From Conexibacter arvalis (GTDB lineage Bacteria > Actinomycetota > Thermoleophilia > Solirubrobacterales > Solirubrobacteraceae): DNA of 64,000 nucleotides. Position 1 is the first letter of the stretch, and each line of letters starts with the position of its first letter. The translations under genes were made by a program, and so were the position numbers. The stretch is from assembly GCF_014199525.1 (NCBI RefSeq), contig NZ_JACHNU010000004.1, positions 1 to 64,000 on the forward strand, written 5' to 3'. Below, piece after piece: positions 42,518-50,770 of this stretch. A model generated the notes under the pieces. It saw nothing but the letters and a program-made list of their open reading frames with translations. It was not told where the DNA came from and searched no databases.

Positions 42518-44791
42518 ATGCCGGTCGACGGCGTCGACCACCCGCTCGTCGCCAGCCCGGTCGAGCGCGCCGAGCTGTCGCCGAGCGAGCGCGAGCTGCT
42601 CGGCGACCTGTTCGCGATCGTCGAGGAGCACGCCGCCGGCAGCCCGCAGCCGATCGACCGCGACAAGGTCGAGCGCGCCTTCGTCTACGCCTGCGAGCAC
42701 CACGCCGACCAGCGCCGCAAGTCGGGCGAGCAGTTCATCAACCACCCGGTCGGTGTCGCGAAGATCTGCGCCGGCATGCGCCTCGACACCGAGACGCTCT
42801 GCGCAGCGCTGCTGCACGACACCGTCGAGGACACCTCCGCCTCGCTGGAGGACGTCGGCGAGAAGTTCGGCGAGGAGATCGCCGGGCTGGTCGACGGCGT
42901 CACGAAGCTGACCGGCCTGACCTTCTCCTCACGCGACGAGGCGCAGGCCGAGAACTACCGCAAGATGATGGTCGCGATGGCCTCCGACATCCGGGTCATC
43001 CTGATCAAGCTCGCCGATCGCCTGCACAACATGCGCACGATCGAGGCGATGTCGAAGCAGAAGCAGATCGAGAAGGCGAAGGAGACGCTCGACATCTACG
43101 CCCCGATCGCGCACCGCCTCGGCATCCACGCGATCAAGTGGGAGCTGGAGGACCTCGCGTTCGCGACGCTGCATCCGCGCAAGTACGCGGAGATCAAGGG
43201 GCTCGTCAACCAGCAGCGGGCCGAGCGGGAGCGCTACGTCAACGAGGCCGGCGCCTACCTGGCGCGCGAGCTCGACGCGCTCGGGATCGAGGCGGAGATC
43301 TCCGGCCGCGCGAAGCACTTTTACTCGATCTACTCGAAGATGACGAGAAAGGGCCGCGAGTTCAACGAGATCTACGACCTCACGGCGATGCGCGTGATCG
43401 TCGACTCGGTGAAGGACTGCTACGGGGCCGTCGGCGTCATCCACTCGCTCTGGAAGCCGCTTCCGGGCCGCTTCAAGGACTTCGTCGCGATGCCGAAGTT
43501 CAACATGTACCAGTCGCTGCACACGACGGTGATCGGGCCCGAGGGCCGCCCGCTGGAGATCCAGATCCGCACGCGCGAGATGCACGACATGGCCGAGTTC
43601 GGCATCGCCGCGCACTGGATCTACAAGCAGGACCCGACCGCCAACGACGGCGACGGCAAGCTGAGGTGGCTGCGCCGCCTGCTCGACTGGCAGCAGGAGA
43701 TGTCGGACCCCAAGGAGTTCATGGACACCTTGAAGGTCGACCTCTTCGAGGACGAGGTCTTCGTCTTCACCCCGAAGGGCGAGGTGAAGTCGCTGGCCGC
43801 CGGCGCGACGCCGCTGGACTTCGCCTACGAGGTCCACACCGACGTCGGCCACCGCTGCGTCGGCGCGAAGGTCAACGGCAAGATCGTCCCGCTCTCGTAC
43901 ACGCTGAAGTCGGGCGACATCGTCGAGGTGCTCACCTCCAAGCGCGAGCGCGGCCCGTCGCGCGACTGGCTGGCGCTGGTGAAGACGACCCGCGCCCGCA
44001 ACAAGATCAAGCAGTGGTTCAAGAGCGAATCGCGCAAGGACACCGAGCACGCCGGCCGCGAGCTGCTGCAGGAGCACCTGAAGAAGCAGGGGCTGCCGGC
44101 GCAGCGCGTCGTCGGCTCGCCGCTGCTGGCCGACATCATCCGCGAGATGGGCTTCCGCAAGGGCGACGAGTTCTACATCGCGCTCGGCGCGGCGAAGGTC
44201 TCGCCCAGAACGGTCGTCAACAAGGTGATGCAGCGGCTGAAGCAGGGCGAGGCCGCCGACGGCACGCCGACCGCCGCCGACGACCTGCTGAAGACCAGCC
44301 CGCAGCGCGAGCGCCGGCCGACGACCTCCTCGTCGAAGTTCGGCATCTCGGTCGACGGCGTCGGCGACGTGATGCTGCGGCTGGCGAAGTGCTGCCGCCC
44401 GGTCCCCGGCGACCCGATCGTCGGCTACGTCTCGCTCGGCCGCGGGATCACGATCCATCGCGAGGACTGTCCCAACGTCGGCGTCCTGCGCAAGGATCCC
44501 GACCGCTTCACGCCCGTCTCCTGGGACGGGGAGGCGGCGACGTCGTTCAAGGTGGAGATCCACATCGACGGCTGGGATCGGCACCGCCTCCTGGAAGACC
44601 TCGCGCGCACGTTCAGCGAGGCGGGCATCAACATCGTCGATGCGCGCTGCTCGTCGAACCCGCCGATGATCCGCAATCGGTTCGTCGTCGAGGTCGCCGA
44701 CACCAAGACGCTCGACTCGACGATCACCCGGCTGCGGAACATCGAGGCGGTCTTCGACGCCTACCGCGTCACGCCCGGCGCGGGCGCCTGA
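42518..44791 (+). CDS. relA: Bifunctional (p)ppGpp synthetase/hydrolase
   Basis: This 757-residue Rsh enzyme makes and degrades the stringent alarmone. The hydrolase domain has H100-D101 in LLHDTVEDT, plus KLADRLHNMRTI. The synthetase domain has SIYSKMTRKGREFNEIYDLTA, the G-loop YQSLHTTVIGPEG and EIQIRT. A TGS domain (VFVFTPKGEVKSL, near 410) and a C-terminal ACT domain (near 680-750) follow, with a zinc-finger-type CCRPVPGDPIVGY between them. Both catalytic sites look intact. Its stop codon sits in the loop of a strong hairpin. Confidence 0.96.
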   Translation: MPVDGVDHPLVASPVERAELSPSERELLGDLFAIVEEHAAGSPQPIDRDKVERAFVYACEHHADQRRKSGEQFINHPVGVAKICAGMRLDTETLCAALLHDTVEDTSASLEDVGEKFGEEIAGLVDGVTKLTGLTFSSRDEAQAENYRKMMVAMASDIRVILIKLADRLHNMRTIEAMSKQKQIEKAKETLDIYAPIAHRLGIHAIKWELEDLAFATLHPRKYAEIKGLVNQQRAERERYVNEAGAYLARELDALGIEAEISGRAKHFYSIYSKMTRKGREFNEIYDLTAMRVIVDSVKDCYGAVGVIHSLWKPLPGRFKDFVAMPKFNMYQSLHTTVIGPEGRPLEIQIRTREMHDMAEFGIAAHWIYKQDPTANDGDGKLRWLRRLLDWQQEMSDPKEFMDTLKVDLFEDEVFVFTPKGEVKSLAAGATPLDFAYEVHTDVGHRCVGAKVNGKIVPLSYTLKSGDIVEVLTSKRERGPSRDWLALVKTTRARNKIKQWFKSESRKDTEHAGRELLQEHLKKQGLPAQRVVGSPLLADIIREMGFRKGDEFYIALGAAKVSPRTVVNKVMQRLKQGEAADGTPTAADDLLKTSPQRERRPTTSSSKFGISVDGVGDVMLRLAKCCRPVPGDPIVGYVSLGRGITIHREDCPNVGVLRKDPDRFTPVSWDGEAATSFKVEIHIDGWDRHRLLEDLARTFSEAGINIVDARCSSNPPMIRNRFVVEVADTKTLDSTITRLRNIEAVFDAYRVTPGAGA

Positions 44792-44801
44792 GCGCCCGCG
44801 C
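44778..44801. terminator. Bidirectional hairpin spanning the relA stop
   Basis: Arms 44778-44787 and 44792-44801 are perfectly complementary, and the CTGA loop contains the relA stop codon. It lies between convergent relA and the lipid kinase gene, whose own stop is at 44801-44803. Confidence 0.7.
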
Positions 44802-45781
44802 TACGCGACGACGCGCAGCGCGCCGGCGTCGATGCGGAACTCGGCGGCGGGGACCGTGCCGAGGTAGTCGCCGTCGACCTGGAGCGGCAGGCCCCGCGCG
44901 TCGAGCGAGCGGATCGTGAACGCCTCGGCGCCGGAGAAGGCGGCGACGCGGCGGTGCTTGACGATCCGGGCTCTGTGCGACAGCGCCCGCCAGGTGACGG
45001 TCGGCATGTCGACCAGGCTCGCCCGTCTCAGCACGACGCCGGCGAGCGTGCCGTCGTCGAGCGCGACATCCTCCGCGAGGTCGATCGGACGGCGCGAGAA
45101 GTAGGTGTAGGGCGTCGTGTTCTGGACGATCGCGGTGACGCCCTCGACGCGCTCGCCGCCGACCTCGGCGACCAGCCGCGGGGGCTTCACGAGGTAGTTG
45201 CGGTTGAAGGCCGAGACGGCCGCCACCGAGTAGAACCACGGGCCGAATCTCGCCTTCAGGCGCGGCTTGGCGTCGACCCGCTCGGTGACGCTCGCGTCGA
45301 GGCCGATCCCGGCGGTGAAGAGGAAGCGGCGGTCGTCGACGACGCCGAGGTCGATCGCGCGCGGGCTCCATTCGTCGGCGAGCCGCAGCAGGTGCTCGGT
45401 CGCGTCGACGACGTCGTTCGGTATCCCAAGGATCCGCGCGAAGACGTTGGTCGAGCCGCCCGGCAGGCAGGTCAGCGGAGTCTCGGAGCCGGCGAGGCCG
45501 TTGGCGGCCTCGTTGACCGTGCCGTCGCCGCCGAAGGCACAGACGACGTCGTAGCCCTCCTGCGCGGCCTCGCGGCACAGCTCGGTGGCGTGGTTGCGCG
45601 CCTGCGTCTCGACGGAATCGACCTGGTAGCGACCCTGCAGCGCGTAGACGACCAGGTGCTTGAGTCGCTCCGAGACCGTCGTCGCGTACGGGTTGACGAT
45701 CACGAGCATGCGCTTGCTCGGCTTCGTCGACCCGAACGTCTCCGCGAGGCGCTCGAGCGAGTCGAAGGAAGTGGCGGCCAC
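44801..45781 (-). CDS. Diacylglycerol kinase-like lipid kinase
   Basis: This 326-residue protein of the DagK/YegS/LCB5 family phosphorylates diacylglycerol or related lipids. The nucleotide-binding motif FGGDGTVNEAANGL lies near residue 83, followed by LPGGSTNVFARILG and the GIGLDASV metal/activity region. The C-terminal domain has DGDYLGTVPAAEFRI. The GTG start follows AAGAAGG by a few bases. It is convergent with relA, and corA lies upstream on the same strand. Confidence 0.9.
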   Translation of the reverse strand: MAATSFDSLERLAETFGSTKPSKRMLVIVNPYATTVSERLKHLVVYALQGRYQVDSVETQARNHATELCREAAQEGYDVVCAFGGDGTVNEAANGLAGSETPLTCLPGGSTNVFARILGIPNDVVDATEHLLRLADEWSPRAIDLGVVDDRRFLFTAGIGLDASVTERVDAKPRLKARFGPWFYSVAAVSAFNRNYLVKPPRLVAEVGGERVEGVTAIVQNTTPYTYFSRRPIDLAEDVALDDGTLAGVVLRRASLVDMPTVTWRALSHRARIVKHRRVAAFSGAEAFTIRSLDARGLPLQVDGDYLGTVPAAEFRIDAGALRVVA

Positions 45782-45826
45782 GACCTTCTTACTCCGCCGC
45801 GGCGCAGCCGTTACGCACCGGGCGCG

Positions 45827-46825
45827 TCACAGCCAGCGGCGCTTGCGGAAGAAGGCCAGCATCCCGACGCCGACGAGCACGAGCAGCGTCACGACGACCC
45901 AGAACGGCTCGATTCTGCCCTCGCCCGGGACCTTCACGTTCATGCCGAAGATCGACGCGATCAGCGTCAGCGGCAGGAAGACGACGCTCAGGACCGTCAG
46001 CACGCGCAGGATGTCGTTCAGCTGGTGGGAGAGGACCGACTCGTTCGTCGCCTCGAGCGCCTCGACCGTCTCCTTGTAGGTCTCCAGCATCTGCCAGACG
46101 CGCTCGGAGGCGTCGTTGATGTCGTCGAAGTAGACGTCGAGGTCGTCGGCGAGGTAGCGCTGCTTGGTCCGCTCGAGGTCGCCGAAGACGGCGCGCTGCG
46201 GCCGCACGACCTTGCGGAAGTTGATGATCTCCTGCTTCACGTTGGAGATGTCGCGCACGACCTCGGCCGAGTTGCCGGCGAAGATCTCGTCCTCGATCCG
46301 CTCCAGCTTGTTGCCCATCTTCGCGAGCATCGGGAAGCTCGCGTCGACGCAGGCGTCGATGATCTTGTAGAGCAGGTAGCCGGTCCCCTTCGAGAACCAG
46401 CTCTCGCGCAGCTCGTCGTTGGCGCGGCAGCGCTCGAACAGCCACTCGACCGGCTGCAGCGGCTGGTTGGGGAGCGTGACGAGGAAGTCGGGCCCGACGA
46501 ACAGGTCGAGCTCGGCGGCGTTGAGGCGGCCGACCTGCTTGTCGAAGCGCGGGAAGTAGAGGACGATGAAGAGGTAGTCGTCGTACTCGTCGATCTTCGG
46601 CCGCTGGTTGCGCGAGTAGACGTCCTCGTAGGCGAGCGCGTGGAAGTCGAAGCGCTCCTCCAGCCAGCCGCGATGGCTGTGCTGGGGCTGCTCGATGTTG
46701 ATCCAGCGGACGCCCCTGCCGTCGAGGATCTGGGGCGCGCTGCTCTCAGGCTCGACCTGAGGGGCCGCGACCGGTCCGCGGCCGCGGGGTACGCGAACGA
46801 AACGAGGCTTGGGCAAGCTCGGCAT
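45827..46825 (-). CDS. corA: CorA-family divalent-cation transporter
   Basis: This 332-residue pentameric channel imports magnesium or cobalt. A large N-terminal cytoplasmic domain (about 1-265) is followed by two C-terminal TMs. The selectivity motif GMN lies in SIFGMNVKVPGEG at the end of TM1 (near residue 293), and the tail is basic (FFRKRRWL). The N-terminus is Pro/Arg-rich. A TAGAAT element on the minus strand near 46880-46885 may drive it with a leader of about 50 bases. It is divergent from the SAM riboswitch. Confidence 0.92.
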   Translation of the reverse strand: MPSLPKPRFVRVPRGRGPVAAPQVEPESSAPQILDGRGVRWINIEQPQHSHRGWLEERFDFHALAYEDVYSRNQRPKIDEYDDYLFIVLYFPRFDKQVGRLNAAELDLFVGPDFLVTLPNQPLQPVEWLFERCRANDELRESWFSKGTGYLLYKIIDACVDASFPMLAKMGNKLERIEDEIFAGNSAEVVRDISNVKQEIINFRKVVRPQRAVFGDLERTKQRYLADDLDVYFDDINDASERVWQMLETYKETVEALEATNESVLSHQLNDILRVLTVLSVVFLPLTLIASIFGMNVKVPGEGRIEPFWVVVTLLVLVGVGMLAFFRKRRWL

Positions 46826-46915
46826 GGGAACTTCGCGGCTCGTCGCTCACGTCGGTCGTCTCGTACGGCACGGCAGGGATTCTACTCGGGCGGCGGCGTT
46901 TTCCGGAATGTCGCG

Positions 46916-46945
46916 TTGCGACTCCGTCACACGACTGCGTATACT
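46916..46945 (+). promoter_or_regulatory. Promoter of the SAM-riboswitch transcript
   Basis: TTGCGA (46916-46921), an 18-base spacer and TATACT (46940-46945) form a good housekeeping promoter. Transcription should start near 46952, just before the aptamer. Confidence 0.7.
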
Positions 46946-46964
46946 CGGCGGCCACATAGCAGTA

Positions 46965-47118
46965 CGCATCCAGAGGGGTGGAGGGAATTGGCCCGACGAA
47001 ACCCCGGCAACCCCCCGCAAGGGGAAGGTGCCAAGTCCAACAGGCAAGCAACAAGCCTGGGAGATGTGGTTCGGCGGTTTCTCCAACCTCTGCCCACGGA
47101 CCCCGGCGGAGGTTTTTT
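46965..47118 (+). promoter_or_regulatory. SAM-I (S-box) riboswitch with terminator
   Basis: The aptamer carries the S-box core in order: AGAGGGGTGGAGGGA (46972-46986), GGCCCGACGAAACCC (from 46990), GGCAACC, an inner hairpin closed by CCCC/GGGG, GGTGCCAA and a small P4-like stem. P1 pairs 46965-46970 with 47063-47068. A terminator follows at 47085-47118. SAM binding should stabilise P1 and allow termination, making an OFF switch. The terminator's 3' arm also holds the ribosome site of the next gene, so translation could be controlled too. Confidence 0.92.
47085..47118 (+). terminator. Riboswitch expression-platform terminator
   Basis: A 10-bp stem (47085-47094 with 47105-47114, one G-U pair) with a 10-base loop runs into TTTTTT (47113-47118). 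This is the only long U-tract terminator in the window. GGAGG (47108-47112) lies in its 3' arm. Confidence 0.88.
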
Positions 47119-47121
47119 CAT

Positions 47122-48363
47122 ATGCCGCCAGAGTCATTGACGTGCAAGGAATGCAAGACGGTCTACCCGCTCGAGGCGAAGTACGTCTGCGAGCGCTGCT
47201 TCGGACCGCTCGAGGTCGCCTACGCGCCCCCGGCCGAGATTGACGCCGACGCGCTGCGCCGCCGGATCCAGGCCGGCCCGCACTCGCTGTGGCGCTACCG
47301 CGACTTCCTGCCGCTCGCGAACGGCGCCCCAAGGGGCCTGCTCCCGGCCGGCTGGACGCCGCTGCTGAAGGCCGACCGGCTCGCCGAGCGGCTCGGCCTC
47401 GGCGAGGTCTGGATCAAGAACGACGCCGCGAACCCGACGCACTCGTTCAAGGACCGCGTCGTCGCCGTCGCGCTCGCGCGGGCGAAGGAGCTCGGCTACG
47501 AGGTCGTCGCGTGCGCCTCGACCGGCAACCTCGCCAACGCCGTCGCCGCCCACGCCGCGGCGGCCGGCCTCGACTCCTACGTCTTCATCCCCTCCGATCT
47601 CGAGGAGCAGAAGATCCTCGCGACCGGCGTCTACGGCACGCACCTCGTCGCGGTGAGAGGCAACTACGACGACGTCAACCGCCTCTGCACCGAGGTCGCC
47701 GGCGAGCACGACTGGGCCTTCGTCAACATCAACATGCGGCCCTACTACGCCGAGGGCTCCAAGACGATCGCGTACGAGATCGCCGAGCAGCTCGGCTGGG
47801 CGGTGCCCGACCGGATCGTCGGCCCGATCGCCTCCGGCTCGCTCTTCACGAAGATCGCGAAGGGCTTCGAGGAGTGGATCGAGCTCGGTCTGGTCAAGGG
47901 CGCGGTGCCGACGATGAACGGCGCGCAGGCTGCCGGCTGCTCGCCGGTCGCGACCGCCTTCGCCGAGGGGACCGACATCTGCCGCCCGGTCAAGCCGGAC
48001 ACGATCGCCAAGTCGCTGGCGATCGGCAACCCGGCCGACGGCCCGTACGCCGTCGAGCTGGCGCGCAAGACCGGCGGCGCGATCGACGCCGTCAGCGACG
48101 ACGAGGTCCGCCAGGGGATCAAGCTGCTCGCCGAGACGACCGGCATCTTCACCGAGACGGCCGGCGGCGTCACGACCGCCGTGCTGAAGAAGCTGGCCGA
48201 GCGCGGCGACATCGACCCGAACGAGAGAGTCGTCGCGATCATCACCGGCGAGGGCCTGAAGACGCTCGACGTCGTGCGCGGGACCTTCGAGGCGTACGAG
48301 ATCGACGCCAGATACGAGTCGTTCGAGGAGAAGGTCGATCTGCCGGCGGAGGTCGCAGCCTGA
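47122..48363 (+). CDS. thrC: Threonine-synthase-like PLP enzyme under SAM control
   Basis: This 413-residue fold-type II PLP enzyme is closest to threonine synthase. An N-terminal zinc ribbon (CKEC...CERC, residues 7-25) precedes the PLP-lysine motif NPTHSFKDRVV near residue 110, ASTGNLANAVAAH and GPIASGSLFTKIAKGF. Usual threonine synthases read PTGSFKDR, so the His is a variant. It lies behind a SAM-I riboswitch and overlaps a CysO-like sulfur carrier (TGATG). That context suggests it uses O-phosphohomoserine with carrier-bound sulfide to make homocysteine, not threonine. This is inference; plain threonine synthase remains possible. GGAGG lies 9 bases before the ATG. Confidence 0.88.
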   Translation: MPPESLTCKECKTVYPLEAKYVCERCFGPLEVAYAPPAEIDADALRRRIQAGPHSLWRYRDFLPLANGAPRGLLPAGWTPLLKADRLAERLGLGEVWIKNDAANPTHSFKDRVVAVALARAKELGYEVVACASTGNLANAVAAHAAAAGLDSYVFIPSDLEEQKILATGVYGTHLVAVRGNYDDVNRLCTEVAGEHDWAFVNINMRPYYAEGSKTIAYEIAEQLGWAVPDRIVGPIASGSLFTKIAKGFEEWIELGLVKGAVPTMNGAQAAGCSPVATAFAEGTDICRPVKPDTIAKSLAIGNPADGPYAVELARKTGGAIDAVSDDEVRQGIKLLAETTGIFTETAGGVTTAVLKKLAERGDIDPNERVVAIITGEGLKTLDVVRGTFEAYEIDARYESFEEKVDLPAEVAA

Positions 48364-48635
48364 TGGCCGTCACGGTCAAGATCCCGACCCAGCTGCGCGC
48401 CGCGACCGGCGGCGCCGCGACCGCCTCGGTCGAGGGCGGGACGGTCGGCGAGGTGCTCGACGCGCTGTACGTCCAGTTCGGCGAGCTGCGCGACCGGATC
48501 GCCGACGACGGGGGCCTGCGCCGCTTCGTCAACGTCTACATCGGCGGCGAGGACATCCGCTTCCTCAACGGCCTCGAGACGACCGTCTCCGACGGCGACG
48601 AGGTGACGATCCTGCCGGCGGTCGCCGGCGGCTGA
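48363..48635 (+). CDS. cysO: CysO-like ubiquitin-fold sulfur carrier protein
   Basis: This 90-residue MoaD/ThiS-family protein ends in GDEVTILPAVAGG. The terminal Gly-Gly can be adenylated and converted to a thiocarboxylate that donates sulfur. It resembles mycobacterial CysO, which ends with the same ILPAVAGG and serves cysteine synthase CysM (recalled, not aligned). Here the partner is the threonine-synthase-like enzyme, whose stop overlaps this ATG, so both are under the SAM riboswitch. An activating MoeZ-like enzyme is not in the window. Confidence 0.9.
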   Translation: MAVTVKIPTQLRAATGGAATASVEGGTVGEVLDALYVQFGELRDRIADDGGLRRFVNVYIGGEDIRFLNGLETTVSDGDEVTILPAVAGG

Positions 48636-48761
48636 GCGCTCGGCCGCGAGCTGAGGAGCGGTGCGACGACGGCGGCCTGCGGGCCGCCGTCGGCGCGTCG
48701 CCGGTCGTCTGCCCGTCCAGGTCGCTGGGCCGTCCCGCGCGTTCGGCATAGGATCGGCCGG

Positions 48762-49175
48762 ATGTCGCGCTCGACCGAGAAGCAGTGGATGGGCCGGAGG
48801 ATCGTCGCCGGCGCCGTCGCCGCCGCGCTCGCCGCCGCATGCGGCTGGGCGGCGACCGTCGCCGTCGCCCCGGCGGCCAGACGCGCCGCGCAGGCGCCGT
48901 CGATGACGGTCAGACCGAGAGCGGCTCGTCAGGGCGGGACCGTCGTGCTGCACGGCAGCGGCTTCGCGCCGCGGGCCCGCGTCGTCCTGCTCGCCGGCCC
49001 GCCCGGCGGCGCCCGGACGCGGATCGGCAGAGCCGACACCGACCGCGCCGGCGAGTTCGTCGCGCCGATCACGATCCTCAGAGCGGTGCGCCCGGGACGC
49101 TACGTCGCCTACGCCTGCCGGCACAGATGCCGCGTGATGGCGTCGGCGCCGTTCCGGGTGCGCGCGAGCCGTTAG
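48762..49175 (+). CDS. Secreted or membrane-anchored small beta-rich protein
   Basis: This 137-residue protein has an N-terminal signal peptide or anchor (hydrophobic residues about 14-36). A single beta-sandwich-like domain follows, with QGGTVVLHGSGFAPRARVVL, similar to IPT/TIG or carboxypeptidase-regulatory-like domains. Two Cys near the end (ACRHRC) could form a disulfide. TAGGAT lies 7 bases before the ATG, so it is probably leaderless. Its stop overlaps that of the convergent coiled-coil gene. The function is unknown. Confidence 0.65.
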   Translation: MSRSTEKQWMGRRIVAGAVAAALAAACGWAATVAVAPAARRAAQAPSMTVRPRAARQGGTVVLHGSGFAPRARVVLLAGPPGGARTRIGRADTDRAGEFVAPITILRAVRPGRYVAYACRHRCRVMASAPFRVRASR

Positions 49176-49396
49176 CGGTCGCCGTCGTCGGCGAGCGCAT
49201 GGGTGCGGGCGCTCGCCGCGGCCGCCGCGCGGGCGGCGGTGCGGGCCTCGCGCGCCGCCTCGCGCAGCGCGATCCGCTCCTCGCGCGCGTGGGCGATCAG
49301 CTGCTCGGCGGCCTCGCCGAGGGCGAGGTTGGCGCTGCTGAGCCGCTCGAGCTGCTCGGCGAGCTGCGCGAGCGGGTCGTCGGCGGGGGCGGCCAT
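49172..49396 (-). CDS. Short coiled-coil protein
   Basis: This 74-residue protein is Ala/Glu/Arg-rich and predicted to be one long amphipathic helix or coiled coil (QLAEQLERLSSANLALGEAAEQ onward). ATG 49396 is used; a TTG two codons upstream is possible. Its stop overlaps the stop of the convergent secreted-protein gene. Coding status is moderately likely, given the heptad pattern. The function is unknown. Confidence 0.5.
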   Translation of the reverse strand: MAAPADDPLAQLAEQLERLSSANLALGEAAEQLIAHAREERIALREAAREARTAARAAAAASARTHALADDGDR

Positions 49397-49591
49397 CGCC
49401 AACCAGTCTTGCAGGCCGCGCGGCGGCGATCCAGCCTTCCGCGCCGACGCGATCGGGACGCCCCGCCGCCGGCTCGGAACCCGCCGGAATGGGGGAGTCC
49501 CCCAGCCTCCGGCGCGGGATCCCCTCTATAGCGTGAACGTTCCCCGCCATAGGTGGTGGATTGCAGCGGAGATCCGGTGGAGGGTTCAGGT

Positions 49592-49837
49592 GTGCCCGCT
49601 CCGCTGCCCAACGACGTCCGTGCGCTCGCGACGGCGGTGCGCGAGCTGCGTGCTCGCAAGGCGCTCAAGCAGGAGGAGGTCGGAGCGGCCGCCGGGCTGA
49701 GCCGAAACTACATGACGTCGCTCGAGTCGGGCCGCATGAACCCGTCGTTCACCGCGCTCGTGCACGTCAGCCGGGCGCTCGACGTCCCGCTCTCCGAGCT
49801 GGTGAGCATGTACGAGGAGCGCCTGAGCGACGCGTGA
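49592..49837 (+). CDS. XRE-family helix-turn-helix regulator
   Basis: This 81-residue protein is essentially one cro/C1-type helix-turn-helix (about residues 8-70). It has RELRARKALKQEEVGAAAGLSRNYMTSLESGRMNPSF, with the usual Q-E-x-A and E-x-G-x-x-xP pattern. GGAGG at 49579-49583 lies 8 bases before GTG 49592, which I prefer to the GTG at 49553. A TATAGC element near 49527 may be its -10. tRNA-Arg follows. The targets are unknown. Confidence 0.85.
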   Translation: MPAPLPNDVRALATAVRELRARKALKQEEVGAAAGLSRNYMTSLESGRMNPSFTALVHVSRALDVPLSELVSMYEERLSDA

Positions 49838-49890
49838 GCGGCGGCCGGCGCGCGGCGCCGCCCACCGGCACGGTAAGCTGACGTGCTCAC

Positions 49891-49963
<73 letters not shown>

Positions 49964-49969
49964 CTGATC

Positions 49970-49996
49970 GAGAGCCCCGCCGCCGGCGGGGCTCTC
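49970..49996 (+). terminator. Terminator of tRNA-Arg
   Basis: A perfect 12-bp stem (49970-49981 with 49985-49996) with a 3-base loop follows 6 bases after the tRNA. It has the same design as the tRNA-Met terminator. Confidence 0.85.
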
Positions 49997-50019
49997 GTCG
50001 TTCCGCGGCCCTCCGCCGC

Positions 50020-50601
50020 TCAGCGACGGGCGTGAGCGCGGCGGCCGATCGCCGCGATCTGCCCGCGCGCCTCGCCGTCCGGGAAGGTGTCGCTGTGGAC
50101 GTTCGCGTAGGTGACGCCCGCGCGCATCGCGGCGACCAGCTCGCCGAGGTCGCCGGGGCCGATGCCCTGTCTGGCGGGCCCGACGACGCTCGCGGCGGTC
50201 GCCACGCCGCTGATCGTCGCGGGCGGCGGCGGACATCTCTGCACGCCGGCGGGCGCGCCCGGCAGGTTCGTGCAGAGGAAGACGCTCACGCCGCCGTTGA
50301 CCGCGACCTGGCCGAAGTGGATGTGCGCCTGCTGCACCGCTCCCTCCAGCTCCCGGTAGGAGAGCCGCCAGGCGAGCCTCCCGGCGCGTGCGTCGAGCGT
50401 CGCGCGGAACCTGCCGCTCGCCTCGGTCGAGACCGCCGGGACCTCCTCGTAGCCGGTCAGCGACGCCCTGAAGGTCGTCGCCCCCGGACCGCCCTGGCCT
50501 CTGCGGCCGTCGTCCTGGCCGGTGGCGATCGCCGCCCCTCCCGCGGCGAGGATGGCGGTCGCGGCCATGGCGGCCCCGAGCTTGGTGGTGATCCGGGGCA
50601 T
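50020..50601 (-). CDS. Secreted CHRD-domain protein
   Basis: This 193-residue protein has a signal peptide (about 1-28, ATGQD cleavage region). One CHRD domain follows, with FRASLTGYEEVPAVSTEASGR at the start, AHIHFGQ in the middle and ANVHSDTFPDGEARGQI at the end. CHRD domains occur in chordin and in bacterial secreted proteins of unknown role. A GGAGGTGG ribosome site precedes the ATG. It is divergent from the phosphoesterase gene. Confidence 0.87.
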   Translation of the reverse strand: MPRITTKLGAAMAATAILAAGGAAIATGQDDGRRGQGGPGATTFRASLTGYEEVPAVSTEASGRFRATLDARAGRLAWRLSYRELEGAVQQAHIHFGQVAVNGGVSVFLCTNLPGAPAGVQRCPPPPATISGVATAASVVGPARQGIGPGDLGELVAAMRAGVTYANVHSDTFPDGEARGQIAAIGRRAHARR

Positions 50602-50770
50602 CGATCCACCTCCGATCGATCGTGGGCGAGTGGATCCGCCGAGGCTCCGCCGCGTCGCGGAGGCTGTCAAGCGCCGCTCGCCCGCGCGGACCGACGCCGA
50701 CGCGGCGGCGCTCGGCGCGAGCGCCGCCGCGCGCTCGGCCGCGCGCCGCATCCGGCATCATCCACGGGCC

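Noticed and set aside
46978-47121. An upstream in-frame start for the threonine-synthase-like gene
   Set aside because: It would run through the riboswitch and terminator. The ATG at 47122 has the ribosome site and a normal N-terminal zinc ribbon.
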